Assembly (NCBI GenBank): GCA_025677815.1
Contig: JAIXMP010000058.1
Location: 1 to 64,000, forward strand
From: Phascolomyces articulosus
Taxonomy: Eukaryota; Mucoromycota; Mucoromycetes; Mucorales; Lichtheimiaceae
DNA length: 64,000 bases
Direction of reading: 5' to 3'
Below, piece after piece: positions 10,976 to 23,700 of the stretch; the first letter of the stretch is position 1; each line of letters starts with the position of its first letter. Under the pieces are notes generated by a model that was not told the DNA's origin, did not search any database, and saw only the letters and a list, made by a program, of their open reading frames with translations. The translations under genes were made by a program, and so were the position numbers.

Positions 10976-12508
10976 ATGGCTCGTTCAGCAACTAGACAAC
11001 AAAAACGAAAGAGAGATGAACCTTTGAATGAAAAAACTTCGATTTCTAATGAAGAACATGTTTCTACTTCTCTTCCTCCAGCAAAAAAGACTAAAGGTAT
11101 CGTAATATATATCGATTTGCTCTGTTTTCTTTCATTTAAAAAGTTTTTAACATGCCATCTATATAGAAGCGGCATCTCCTAAGAAACTTAAAAGAACGGC
11201 GGCTGAAGTGGTAGTGACTCAAACAATGAATGAGGTAATAATAATATTTGGGTTGCTGCTAGAGATCACAGGTTATGTGAGGCGTATTTATATATATATT
11301 TATATATATATATATATTTTATAATAGAAGATGGAAGTGGATGTATCGTCAGTTGAAAAGATAGATGTTTGGATCGGTGCAACAGATGCAACGAAAAAGA
11401 TTGGTCTCTATTACGGAACAGCAACCGATACTCGTAATTGGATTGGTGTTCCTGAACTAGAACCTGAATCGAGTTTAGAAGATGCTTGCGTTTGGGTAAA
11501 TATTTACATAAACAGTTATTTTAATGGTGCGATTTCTTATTCAATTCATTTATTTTTTTATTTTTTATGAAAAAAGGCTGCTATCCAAGCAATTGAACGT
11601 TGTGGTAATGATACGAAGAACGTATTTATCTATACTGATTGTCGTGGTTTATGCACAGGTAAAACAGAAGTAGAGTTTGCTGAGTAGTGAATGAAATAAG
11701 AATAAAAAAAACAAATACTAAACGAGATGAACTTTTTTTCTCCAGATGAGAATCGCAATCCTTTACGAGAAAAACTTAATGAGAAAATCAGTCAACGAAG
11801 TGGATCAACTGTCATTGTAAGAAGTAACCCCAAACAAAAAAAAAGAATATCTCGATTTTTATGAAATAATCTCGTCCTCCCAACTACTACTTATTATGAG
11901 TAGTGGAGAGAAGCTCATTTTATGATTTGATGTTTTTTACTATAATATAATAGCTTCATACGTTAGCAACAACTAGTAGTCAACTCCAAGAAGCTCAAGA
12001 GCTTGTCGTAGTCAAGGTAAAAAAAAATGTGTGGGGTTTGGGGGAGATATTAGAGTATAAAAAAGAGAGAGAGAGGGGAAAACGAGGGAAGGGACAGAGC
12101 GGGGACGAGGAGGAGTCATCGTTTGATGATAATTGTTACGCAAAACGGGAAGGAGAAAAATGAAGAATTTAATAGGAAAAACCTAAATTTATTATATAGC
12201 AAAATGGAACAAAGGAAACCAATGGTGATGACAGTGCGGTTGAAGTTGAACAAGAAGAAGAAGAACAAGGGATCAAAAAGGCAACAACAACAACAGAAGA
12301 TATTGAAAAAGATACAGAGTCTCTTAAAGTCAGTGAGGCAGTTCACAATGAAGAAGAAATGCAACGAAAATCCAATGATGTTGATGAAGGAATTACAAAA
12401 GATGCATCTGCGTCCTCTGGTTCTTCTTGGAAGCCGACAGGTGGTCTAGCAAGGAATCTCCTTGACATACTTATGTCACCCTTTACAAGAAAAACTCGAA
12501 CTCAGTAA
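10976..12508 (+). CDS. RNase H-fold protein, probably catalytically degenerate
   Basis: Seven exons: 10976-11096, 11167-11234, 11328-11495, 11577-11658, 11746-11816, 11954-12016 and 12200-12508, giving 293 residues with all junctions GT-AG. The first 63 residues are low-complexity with basic clusters (RQQKRKR, KKLKR) that could be nuclear localisation signals. Residues about 74-188 resemble type-1 RNase H: IGLYYG, AAIQAIER at 120 and IYTDC at 137-141 occur in family order. Only the Asp of TDC (140) keeps a catalytic position. The first Asp, the helix Glu and the last Asp appear to be Gly, Cys and Gln in my alignment by eye. The tail is acidic and E/Q-rich. The fold assignment is inference, and the protein could be a nucleic-acid-binding pseudoenzyme. 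Confidence 0.7.
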
Positions 12509-13720
12509 AATAAAATCTCACTCTCACAATTTTTCTCTCTCCTCAATCCAACTCAAACCAATCCCTCATCATGACTATTATAGTATACAATTCACACAGC
12601 CCATCTATTTTCACAGCGTAAAACCCAAATCTTAAACCATTGATCTCCCGCTTTTTTGTTCCCTTTTTTTTTTTCTTTATATATTTTTTTCACCCTTATT
12701 TTTACAAACTCATAACATATTAATTTTTTGGATTGGTGCATCTTCTTTTATATATACAACCTTTTCTCTCGCTCGTACACAGTCTATATACATCCTCTTT
12801 CTTTTCTTTCTATTTTTTTTTTGATATGTTAGTATATTATTATTTCTTATTATTTTATTTTATTTTTTAGTATATATAAAGTATTTCATTTTTTTTTGTT
12901 ATGATATAAAAAAAAAGAGATATGTCATGAGGAGGAAAACATGCAAAAGTCTTGCAGGAACTGTGTAGTATAAATACTTTACAATAGTATTTCGTATTTT
13001 CATTTAACTATATCTATATTTTATTTATGTCATTTGAAAATCCATCGTTTTTTTATTATTAAAAATGAAGCTTGGATCAAAAAAATACGTTGACGTAAAT
13101 ACATCAACCTTCTTAGTATCTACAGTAACACTATCATCACTGAAATCTCTCATCCACGTTGTTTTATAGTACTTGTATATAGAGGAGCAAGCGGAAATTA
13201 GACTAATATTTAAGAAACCAGTCATGAGAAGAAAATTTTTTCAACTGGCGCGGCAAACATTTAAGTTTGGGTCGCGTTGACAACTCGTTTTTTTACACAG
13301 GTTGTTCTTCTCAAGGTAATTACTTTTGTTATGGTTTTTCTTTTCTATAAAGGAGTGGAAATGAGGAAAAGAGTTTTAGTTTTGGAAAACAAAAAAAAGA
13401 ATATGATGAGATTGTTATTACATAGAGTCAAGCACTGACTAAAAAAGTTATATTGATGATAATTGTTTACGCTGAAAAAATAATTTGTTTCCAACTAAAG
13501 CTCTTTTTCTCTATGGGAGAGTGAATATATAAATATCACGATGAAAAGATTTGAGACTAATATTTCTTCTTTTATTATGATTATTATTGAACAGAAAGAC
13601 AAGCAATCGCGTTGGATAGGAGTTATATAGAAAAGAAAAAAGGATATATAAAATAATATAGTCTTTATAAAAATAAATAAAAGAAGTATTTATATGAATA
13701 CACAAAAGAAATGATGCATT
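12509..13720. other. Convergent 3' intergenic region
   Basis: Lies between two genes that converge on it. It has T-rich and A-rich tracts suitable for 3' ends but no coding-like frame. Confidence 0.6.
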
Positions 13721-14900
13721 TTAATAAGGGACAACCGAGCCCAAGTTGGCTTCAGCACCACGCTTAGCCATTAAACCAGCAATGGCACTATCTTGAACAC
13801 TGATACCCACACTCTTGAACAATGTACGCTTGGCTTGGTCAGCCTTTGTATCTTGGTTTTCAATAACAATTTGACCCAATTCTGTCCAAGCTTCGGAATT
13901 CGAAGAAGCAACGAGTTCACCCGATTCATGGGTACAGGCCTCAATGGAATCAACAAGGATTTTTTCAGTTTGTTTGACACATTGAGCATCAATCTCATGC
14001 ATATCCAAACGATAAGAACCCACACAGTTCAAATGAACATCTGATTTAAGCCATTTACCATGCAAGACAGGTTCGGTGGCATTGGTGCAAGTACAGACAA
14101 TATCAGCATCGCGTGCTGCTGATGCCAGACCTTCACCTTCGTTGCCAACACCTTCTACACTCAATTTTGGATAGGCTTCCTGGATCTCCCGAACCAACTT
14201 GTCCCGACGCTCTTGACCACGGTTCCAAATCGTCACTTTTTCAATACTGGGTCGAACAGCTATCATCATGTCAATATGAGAACGTCCTTGAGCACCAGCA
14301 CCAAGGACAAGTAGTGATTTGCTATCTTCTTTGGCATAATACTTGGTAGCTACTGCCGATCCTGTCGAATGAAGTGTAAAGTTTTAACTTGAAATTCAAT
14401 TTGTATTTTTTTTCGTCACGAGAATTTTTTTTTTTTTGGAATTTCTCTTTTTCGAAAATAATGGTAATTTCGTGTGTAATTCTTTGTCAAGGAATAAAAT
14501 ATCAACAAATTCTTTGTTTCAACTTACCAGCAGCAGTACGAACAGCTGTCAATACAGCACCATTCATGACAGTAGAAAGACCACCCGTGGCCTCATCCAA
14601 AACAAGGATTGTACCGGGTAAACCACCCTTGCTATCACCCAAAGGCACACTGACGACCTTGATCGAAGTAGTGGTATTCAATCTGGAAGGCATAAACAAG
14701 ACCTTGTGTGAATCTGTTTCTACACCAATACGTTGAGGTGCTTGAGCTAATTTTTGCTTTTCTGCGTTACCGTGAGCACCTGTGTAAGCAGCAAAGGTAG
14801 TGGCCATCAAATCTACCATTTCTAAAGCTGCCTTGGCATCACCCACAGCAAGTAATTTGTTGATATCGTCTTGTGATAAAACGCGAATAGAAGATGCCAT
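13721..14900 (-). CDS. Ornithine cyclodeaminase / mu-crystallin family enzyme
   Basis: Two exons on the minus strand, 14900-14528 and 14361-13721, joined across a 166-base intron, give 337 residues. This is the usual length for the OCD/mu-crystallin family (Pfam PF02423). The N-terminal half contains LDEATGGL and AVLTAVRTAAG, the conserved family core. The dinucleotide-binding motif GAGAQG lies at about 145-150 and is followed by SHIDMM. Family members are NAD(P)-dependent enzymes acting on amino or imino acids, such as ornithine cyclodeaminase, ketimine reductase and alanine dehydrogenase, and the sequence alone does not fix which. No targeting signal is obvious, so a cytosolic location is likely. 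The ornithine decarboxylases in this window also use ornithine, but they are 17 kb away and no functional link is shown. Confidence 0.9.
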
Positions 14901-15202
14901 TTTTTGTTATCAAGATTAAGAGAAAGAATTACAACGAAAAGAAAGAAGGAAAAGATTTACGTGAGAAAAAAAAAAGGAATTACCGGTCAATTTATGTTGC
15001 GTGTCTAATCTAAATAATAAAAACAAGATCGTAACCCAAACCTTGTTTATGATAGAATCTAAAAATCATGGATTGATTGGTCTTAGTCATACCTTGTCTC
15101 CGACACTGTTGAAAAAGTTAGTCGATCTCAAAACCTCAGTTTTCTTCATATGTCGGGTGTTGAATGCTAATTGCTTATTTCTCTTATTTCATTTACCTTC
15201 AA
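14901..15202. other. Short intergenic spacer
   Basis: Promoter side of the OCD-family gene. No feature seen beyond A-rich DNA just upstream of its start. Confidence 0.5.
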
Positions 15203-15697
15203 ATGACTACTAGCGAATTACTTGAGATTGATAACGTTCTCCTCGCTCCTATTTATCAAAAAGCTTGCTGAATCTTCGAAAGGCCAGATAATGCCAGGTA
15301 TTCTAATGAGACTAAATGGTTAGAAAGCAATGGAAATTTAAATCAATTGCTGGTAAACATTGTTGATGATACCCAGAAGCTTGACAAGCTTCTGGGAGAA
15401 TCAAATCGCTTTGAAAGTCTTGCCTGCTTTACTGCTGCTGTAGGACCTCAAAGCAAACCGGCTTCTAACGGTACAAACAAGAACCTCTTTGACCCTATTG
15501 ATTTAGAGACGGCCATACACGCAGAACTCCTCCAAATAGAGAAACAGTGTACGGAAGAAATGATGTGTCGGCGTGCCGAAATTACAGAAAATGTGATATA
15601 TGTTAATATAGTGTTTGAGTTACTGGATAGAACGGATAAAATGGGCATGATGCAAATATCATACATGACTTGTAGTATATACAAGTATCATTGTTAG
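15203..15697 (+). pseudogene. Decayed coding region of unknown family, in-frame TGA
   Basis: An ATG at 15203 opens a frame beginning MTTSELLEIDNVLLAPIYQK that hits TGA at 15269-15271 and then continues open in the same frame to 15697. The part after the stop has coding-like composition (IFERPDNARY, NIVDDTQKLDKLL, LQIEKQCTEEMM). Replacing the stop by Trp (TGG) would give one continuous protein, so a single G-to-A change explains the break. I do not recognise the family. Other exon-like fragments follow to 17.4 kb and may belong to the same former gene. Confidence 0.45.
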
Positions 15698-15868
15698 TTG
15701 TGTTTGAATATATGTATACTTTGGATTTAAGGAGGAACTGCAGATAGAGAATATATAGTTATCAGTTGCCATATTATCTTATAAATAAATGCATGAGCTT
15801 GTTTATCTATTGATATGATATTGTTAATTGGGTGTGTGTGGATAAATGGAATAAGTGTAATACTGATG

Positions 15869-15900
<32 letters not shown>

Positions 15901-17640
15901 TATTATTATAAATGATTAGATTAGGTTATGGATCTCTCGCAAACGCAACATCAAGGCTTCCTTATAGCATTCCAAGAAGCGTTCTTCAACAGCAATATCT
16001 TATCCGAAAATCTGTTGAAAAGACATTATTCCCAAAGAGGTACTACTTACAAGCATATGTATCTTCTATATCGAATGGAGAATGTTGCATTGCCTTTATA
16101 TCGTACAGTTATCCACTATTATTATCCCCTCTCTCTTTCCTCTTGAAACTTCAAAACAAGTTCAGCAACAACGTTCCCAAGAAGAGCTCTCTCAAGAATT
16201 TTACAAAGGTATACTATATATTAGTAGATAATTTTAACTAACTATCTGAAAGATTTCCTAGAACTTTTGGAAACTTACCTGAGCAGATACATAGAGTTAA
16301 CTCAGTAGTTATTGACCTGTTGCCGCTTGTTATCTCAATCAATTCCCCCGATAGTCTCTCGGAGACTCATGGTCAACCTTGATGGCTTGGGATCATTCAT
16401 CACCCACACTAAAAAAATAGAATAATAGATATATATGTGTAGTTACATTATATAAAAGTTAAAGTCGTGAAAGATGGAAAGAAATTAAAATCGATTTTAA
16501 TGTGTTCTTTGCTAAGGATATTTTTTCATCAGCGAGGACCGACTTGTTGGTCATTTTTTTTAAATGCGATTTTCTCAAGCAAACGTTGGTCAGGGTGGCT
16601 CACCGTCAGTCTTTGTAGCAAATAATAGTGCCAAAACATATGGTTTGGATCAATGGGTTCATTACTAAAAAATCAAAAGTAAGGTTAATAAATTATCTAC
16701 CATTTAATGTATGATTAAAAGTTCCATGGGATGAACAGGAGCCAGTAGTCTAGGGTTGAGGTTTTTTACTTTTGAAATCTGCTTTGTTCCATGCCCTAAC
16801 GTTTGTTCCCTCAAAATTCGTTTAATAACTTTCCTCTTCTTACCTTAGTTGAATATACTTATCAATCCATTTGGTAAACTCACTGACTATATGTCTTTGA
16901 CAACGTTACCTATTGATCAAATTGGTATGTTGCCCATATCATCTGCTTGCTGAAACGAATCGAAAACAGGGTGCATCCATTTCTCCCCCACTTTCATTTG
17001 CTTTGGGTCCAAAAATTCAAAAATTCATTCATTTATCTGTTTTCCTTGGGGTTGGATAGGTACATTAATTTAATGATAACTGATAAAACAAAAATAAATT
17101 TAAGCTTTAAAATGATAAATCAAATTAAAAGGTATAAAGGGAAAGTAGGATAGTTCCTCTCCACGGTTTCTCCATTATCCTTCTTTCGCTTTGTCATTGC
17201 TGGTCCTGTCATCCTTCTTGTCACTATATAGTTTATCTTTTGTCTTTCTATGTTGTCCTCCTCCATTCTATTTCATTCCATTACAACATTATTATATTCT
17301 CTCCCTCCGATTGTAAGACAATGCTAGTAATTTGATTGATGGAAAGCGCTCAGATTTAGTCAAGTTAGCGAATGAAATGAAGAATGATGGAATTGAGATT
17401 TCCGTTATTGGTATTTTGATAAGTTAGAAGGTATTAATACAAAATCGATATAAGGATAAATAAATTGTTATTATTAGAACTTTTCTAACTCTTAATATAA
17501 TTGGAGTATATAGGTTCTATGTGTATCTTCTTTGTCATGCACCTCTAGTATCGAGCAATATATTGACTCGTTCCAATTTCAATCTTCTATCTTCCTTGCA
17601 ATAATCACAATTTTTCTGTTCTGCTGGATGCATATGAAGC
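15698..17640 (+). other. Region of scattered exon-like remnants
   Basis: Several short coding-like pieces flanked by splice-like signals do not join into a gene. An ATG frame at 15928 (MDLSQTQHQGFLIAFQEAF) has a GTACTA donor near 16039. A piece ending SQEELSQEFYK stops at a GTATAC donor near 16207. A 34-codon frame starts at 16564. A piece containing INPFGKLTDYM near 16860-16920 is bounded by TTAG and GTATG. A piece near 17330-17420 (RSDLVKLANEMKNDGIEISV) resembles the last helix and strand of a von Willebrand A domain, as in Rpn10-like proteins. An (AT)n run lies at about 15876-15901. Best read as a decayed gene or genes; all identities are weak. Confidence 0.35.
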
Positions 17641-17874
17641 ATTTATATTTTACAGTCTTCAAACTTTGCGATACAGAGAGAGAGGTTTAAGCCCAGCTTA
17701 TATAATTGCAATATCTTATCTTATTTCTGGAATACAACTTTTTTTTTTATCTTTCTTCTCACGCATTTCTTTCAAAGTTTTTTTTATTTTTTTATTTTCT
17801 ATTTCCTCTTTTTCACTCTTCTTTCTTTTTTTCTCTTTTTATCAGTCATACAGCAAACGACCGTGACAATCTTC

Positions 17875-18859
17875 ATGTCTACAACAGAAACTCTTTTATC
17901 CACAGCAACAACAACGTTGCCGATGATCACAGATCAGTTAATCGAGGGTATTGCGTACCTGACCAATCTTGAATATTATGGCTTGCCAGTCCTTGATGTG
18001 TTACACGCATTTTTGATCGCATACGCTTATCGGTCAGCTGTAGGTGCAGGTCATCAACATATTGGCTGGGGACAAGGGTTATTAGCCGTTTTAATCATGT
18101 GTGCTGGTGGTGGATCCACTGTCGCCATCTTACGTGGTGAACCTTTGGGTATTTTGAAGAGTAACTTATTCTGGGGCATTTATGGGTAAGAAAAGAAAAA
18201 TATTTTTTTTTATTATGAAAAAGCGATTCATGATTTTTCCCTTTGAAGTAAAAAAAAAGCTAATCCCGTCATGATTATTAACAAATTTTCACCCCGCACC
18301 AATCTCTTTAAAAAAATGGTCATATAGTATCGCCTATTGGCTCATGTTTTCAAATTCATTTGTCTACCCCTTCTTCCACATTATTTTTTCATTGCCGCTG
18401 ATTGAAGAAGTCTTTACTATTGCCGATGCCATTTTGCGTAATGCAGCCATTGTCAATTTCGGTGTGATGGGCGTGGATACGACACTAGGACAAGATAAAT
18501 ATGTAGCCAAAGTTTTATGTGGTACATTGGCAGGTTCAGGTGGTGGATTTTGGATTGATACGTTTAATTTGACACATCATCATTGGACTTTTTCAACACC
18601 TAAATGGTTACATGCACCTACCAATGACGTCAAGGCTTCATTCCTTACAGCTGTATTTTATATTTTGGCTACCCATCCACCTACTGTGTTTACCGAAATG
18701 ACGGGATTACCTCTTCTTCAACATAAGGAAGCAGAAGCATGGAGTGCAGTGGTTCTTTCTTTGGGTCTTGTATATGGTGTGATCTCTAATAAATTGAGAC
18801 AGAGTCGTCGTGGCAGTAATCAAGTCAAGAAGAACTTGAGTAAAAAGAAGAGACATTAA
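17875..18859 (+). CDS. TRIC-type intracellular cation channel
   Basis: Two exons, 17875-18185 and 18328-18859, with a 142-base intron, give 280 residues. The frame upstream of 17875 offers only a GTG, so the ATG at 17875 is the start. The protein is multi-pass. Two glycine-rich bends typical of TRIC channels (Pfam PF05197) are present: GGGSTVAILRGEP at about 78-90 and GSGGGFWID at about 173-181, one in each half of the pseudo-repeat. AILRNAAIVNFG at 138-149 fits the family helix after the first repeat. TRIC proteins form trimeric K+-permeable channels of the ER or sarcoplasmic reticulum in animals and have prokaryotic relatives. The tail is basic and ends KKKRH. A T/C-rich leader (about 17735-17845) precedes the gene. 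Confidence 0.88.
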
Positions 18860-19208
18860 ACAAGAAAAAAGAATATTGTAGTATGGACTTGTTTATATAT
18901 TTATTAGATCACAAAGTTTCCGAAATTCATAGAAAGGAAATTCCTCACACACATATGTAATAACAACAATAATAATATACTAATAGAATATAGATATATA
19001 GAAGATTATATCCTTTTTCTCGCCTATTCACACACATACACACTTCTCTTTCTCTCTATTTTTCAATTGTATAATAAACATTTCTATTATCCATATATAT
19101 AGCTTATATATTATATTTCCTTAAATTTCTCCTCCCCTTTTTCTTTCTCTTTCTCTTTTTTCACCTTTTTTTTCTGTTTTCTTTATTTGCAAGTATTATA
19201 AATATTAA
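18860..19208. other. Short intergenic region
   Basis: AT-rich 3' end of the channel gene, followed from about 19125 by a C/T-rich leader for the next gene on the same strand. No other feature seen. Confidence 0.55.
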
Positions 19209-20343
19209 ATGGGTATCAATGTATCAAAAATAAGTTGTACTCATCGTAGGAGAAACAAGACAGCAGTGGATAAGACATGTATTAGCATTCCTACTGATTT
19301 CAGGGTAAAAAAAAAAAAAAAAAAAAAAACTTTGCTTTATTTGACTATTATTTCCAGCTCACTTTCTTCTTATACATATAATATTTCATAGCATATGTAT
19401 CATATTGGTAAGTTAAAAAAAGCATTTCATTATTCCTATTTTTATATTTCTGCATGTATCGAATATTCAAAAATCATTATTCAATTATTTATGTAGGTGT
19501 CGATCAATCACTGCAAAGAGTAAGTAAAGATCTGGTATTTGGGTTGCCACCCCCACTAATTTTCCGGGAATCGACTAAAAAAAACAGAATAGGATCAACG
19601 ACGAATATCAGACATGCCACCCGCTGAACAGCTACGACAACAACTAGCCGAAATTACACAGAAGTTACAAGAAATTACATCCATTCCACATCACTCTCAT
19701 TATAACATTAATGAGGGTCATCGAATACATGGTGTACGTCGATCAGTGACAGCCACTACACCCATGGTGAATCGAAAGCCTCCACCAGCACCTTCCCATT
19801 ATTATTCAGCCACTATAAGTACTCGTCGAAGTTATTATCCAATGTTATCACCGCCCTTGTCAAGGAAAAGCGTGGGACATTGTTTTGAACCTATGGATAG
19901 TGATGATATATTATTATCCAATAAAAGTAATCATGGTAATGAAGAACCCTTATTGCAGGTAAATTAAAATGGTGATTAAAATATAGGAGAAACAGAGAGA
20001 AAGAGAGAGGGTCAATAAAGCAACACTCACACAAGCGTTCTATAGAATGTTTGTAAAGAAACGCCACAACATAATATGTCTTTGATGAAATGTTATGTTG
20101 AAAGTAAAATTGATGCACAAATTCAAAAACATGCCTATGCACGTCAACGATCTAAAAGTTGCATAGATCCAAATGCAGAGGGTAATTATTTATTCATTTA
20201 TACGAGCTGGATATATGATCCATTTTTGATTGACACATAGTTATATAATAGACAAGAAGAATCCGAAGCATGATCCTATGGTTTTAGATTTACCTCAAAT
20301 AAGTTTACCTAAACGTGAATCGGGTATTCTCTCTAGTATTTGA
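19209..20343 (+). CDS. Small Cdc42/Rac effector with CRIB motif
   Basis: Six exons, 19209-19304, 19392-19407, 19497-19519, 19593-19958, 20046-20181 and 20252-20343, give 242 residues in one frame. Residues 25-38, ISIPTDFRHMYHIG, match the CRIB (p21-Rho-binding) consensus I-S-x-P-x-x-F-x-H-x-x-H-V/I-G, which binds GTP-loaded Cdc42 or Rac. The motif is split over exon 1 and a 16-base microexon, and a 23-base microexon follows. The N-terminus MGINVSKISC fits N-myristoylation (G2, S6) with a nearby Cys for palmitoylation, and a basic patch THRRRNK lies between it and the CRIB. There is no kinase domain. The rest is a likely coiled segment (QLRQQLAEITQKLQ) and disordered S/P/H-rich sequence. Layout resembles animal CDC42SE small effectors, although homology outside the CRIB is unproven. 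Expected at the plasma membrane in polarity signalling. Confidence 0.82.
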
Positions 20344-20728
20344 TGATCTTTGTTTTTATTATTCTCTTTGGTTTTTTCGCAATGACATTCTTGTATAAAA
20401 CCCTCCCATTCCCTTCCTTATTTCGTTCTTTCCTAATTTTATCCCATATCCAATGATTATCTTGATATATATATATATATAAACATTTTTCTTTTTGTTT
20501 TAAAATGTATAAAAAAAAGAGATCGAAAAAAAACAACAATGATTTTATAAGATATTTTGCAAAATTGGAAAAAAAGAGGGTATAGTGACAAGAAAAATAG
20601 AGAGGGGAGAGAGAGAGAAGCTGGAAATAAAAGAAAATGGAAAGAAGGTATAATTTGTATTTCTTTTAATATGTTTAAAAAAACAAAAACACAAAATGAT
20701 GTGATTTTTTCATATAAAAATGAATTCT
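20344..20728. other. Convergent 3' spacer
   Basis: A/T-rich with a short (TA)n run near 20466-20480. It separates the ends of the CRIB gene (+) and the CEP104-like gene (-). No gene seen. Confidence 0.55.
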
Positions 20729-23700
20729 CTACTTTTTTCTTCTTAATGAAGAATTAGGTGCTTTTGCAGTAGTAGCAGCACCACGACTCTTGGGTGCTGT
20801 AGTTGTAGTAGCTGTAGTATTGGTTTTAATACTTGTCTTGCTTGTATTAGAAATCTTGTTTCGTCGAACAGGTCGTGGGTTTTTGGGACATCCATTTCCA
20901 TTTAATAAATGAGATTTCCATTGACTATCAGTAGATGGATCAATATGTTCCAGACACAGTGGACATCGTGTTTCACTATCAGGAATAGCTACAGTCATTT
21001 ATAAATAAAAAAAGAGATATAGGTATCAATTAATTATCATCATCATAAAAATAAACAAAATATACGTTTTTTTTTCGGTGGATCAGGTTTTAATTTTTTT
21101 ACCTGAACAAGTTTGCTTCAATGTATGTTGAAGCCATTGTTCTACTGGTACTGCTTGTTTACAACGAGTACATTGTTTTACCAAATGTCGTTTGGCACAA
21201 TCCTTAAATGTATGATCACTCAATGTGGAAATTTCCAAGATCTATATATTATTTAATATATATCCATTAGATTACAGAAGTATATTAAAAAGAGATAGTA
21301 GCAATTGTTACTTACGATTTGACATCTGGAACAGCTAGTTAATACAGGACATTCATCGTAATAATGGGAAATAAGCGTATCTTCATTAAAGTCAGGGTTA
21401 CTTTCTTCACAGAATATACAAATGCTAAAAAATCGAGAGGGTTTTTGTTTAGTAAAATTGCACCAAAATACAAGATATACTATATGAATGTCAAGCTTAC
21501 TTTTTATCATCCAAAATATCTTCCGGTTGTTGTGTAGTGGAGTTTGTGTTAGCAGTAGTAGTTGTGGTCTTGGAGGAGGCTTTAGAAGTAGTAGTACCAC
21601 GTGCACTACGAGCAGAAGATGCAGTACGTGTGGTTCCATTGGTATTGTTTGTCGGTGTAGTAGTCTAAGAAATAATAAAAAACCAATATAAGTATTATAT
21701 ATATTGGATTGGTTATTGTACATCAACCACAAAAAAAACACTTACCTTTTTTGTTGCTGTGGTTGTTGCCTTTCCACGTTTATCAGCAGTTGACGTAGTT
21801 GTTGTCGTTGCACCAGTGCGTCGCTTGATGCTATCTTTCTTTGTACCAGGTTGGCTTGACTTCTTTTCAGAAGGTGGGCTTGCCTTTGCAGCCAATGCAC
21901 GTAGCTCAGCTACTGTACCATTCGACCCAAGGGAAGAACTCTTGGAAGATGATTTATCTTCACGCGATTCTGCCACTTTTTTCACAGTCTATGAATTATA
22001 CAATTTTTGGGTTAGACAAATACATGGACGCTAAAGTTGTTTACCAATTATTATTATTATATATATACCTCTGCCAATGAAAGACGCAAATCCTTATCAA
22101 TATACTTGCTGACGGATTGGAAACCGACTTGTTCAGAAATATCAATGACCAATTCAACGGCAGCTTGACGCACATCATCATGAGAGTGATTCAAATAAGT
22201 CACCACGAAAGCCATCAAATCCTCTAATGAAATGATACCATCAGACGAGGCATCATAGTTACCAGTCTTCTTATTGCTGCCAGTGGTGGTGGTAGAAGGA
22301 TTCTTGACTCGTAATTCATTGACAGCCGAAGAGACCAATTCAATACGTGCACGAGCATCTTTGTGGTTATGGATAATACGATCAGGTTTGGCAATATAAA
22401 GAGAGACTAAAGAATAAGGTCTTTTACAGAACTTTTCAGACAAGTCAAGAACAAGTTGAGAGGCGGGTTGACGAATACGTTGGTTGGAATCGTTGGTACG
22501 CATCAATAAACCGGAGAATGCACGTTCAATTAATCCAAAGAAAAGAGTGTTTGGAACAACTTCACAAATGACTAAACGGATAAAATACAATAAAAATTTG
22601 TTTCAAGGAACAGAGAAAAGGGAGGGAAAAAAAAAGAGAAAGAGAGGTAGGAGGTTAAAATCATTTTACTTTTTTGCATTTAGCTGATCAAATTTGATAA
22701 ACTTACCATTCAAATCTTTCCAAATTTCAATGGTCATACTAATAATAGATTCTCTTGAATCCATGACAGCCTCCTGAATCATCATTAATACGGCCTTGAT
22801 AAACATGGAAATACGACGAGTTTCTTCTTCTTCATTGTTGTTACTGCTGCTAGATTCACTGCTGCTATCATCGATGAAATTGGGATCCTCCATGATTTCA
22901 TCAAAACGATGGAATTCATTGTTTTCAACAAGCATACCGGCGACTTGAACACTTTCAGCGACTTGTTTCAAACCATATTCACGACATTTGACCTTGACAC
23001 TGAGAACACAAGCAACGACATCTTCACCAAAAACACAGATAGGAACACGACAATTATCGCGTTCAGCTTCAATCAAAGGTTCAGGGACACAATCAGGATC
23101 CAATTCTTTTTTCTTTTTTGCAGGCAATGGTTCTTGTTCTTGTTCTTCTTCAAGAATGGATTGTTCTTCTGCAGGAATCATACCACGCAATGAATGTTTG
23201 CGAGCCACCGAGGCGGAAAGGGAAGGAGCCATTAAATCAGACATAGACACACGTCGTATATCAATGGTCGATTTTTCCATATCTTTGGTAGTCAGTGTAT
23301 GATGATGATGTTCGCTTCCATCTTGTACCATCATATCCCGTCCAATCAAAGGACTACTTCCATCGTTATGACCACCGTAGGATGTCAAATGAGGAGGTAA
23401 TAACATTTCAGCGGCATCGGTAGAAAGAGAAGAGGTAGGTGAACTTTGATGTGTTGTAGAATCGTTCTGACTAATACCTTCATTGCTGCTTGCAGGGGCA
23501 GGAGGAGTGCTATAAGCATCAAAGTTGGTCCATTTTTCGATTTCGTCGTATAAACGATCTTGCTGTTGAATTTCTTGTTGACTTTCATTTCCATTATTAT
23601 CACCGGGGTAACTACTGATTAATGTCGTGCTGTCTTCATCATGATGGTGGCGATGATGATGTCGGTTCATATCAAGCTCCTCATTGCTGTTATTGTTGGG

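Noticed and set aside
17863..17874. Upstream extension of the TRIC gene by four codons
   Set aside because: It would start at GTG, which is not an expected nuclear start codon; the ATG at 17875 is used.
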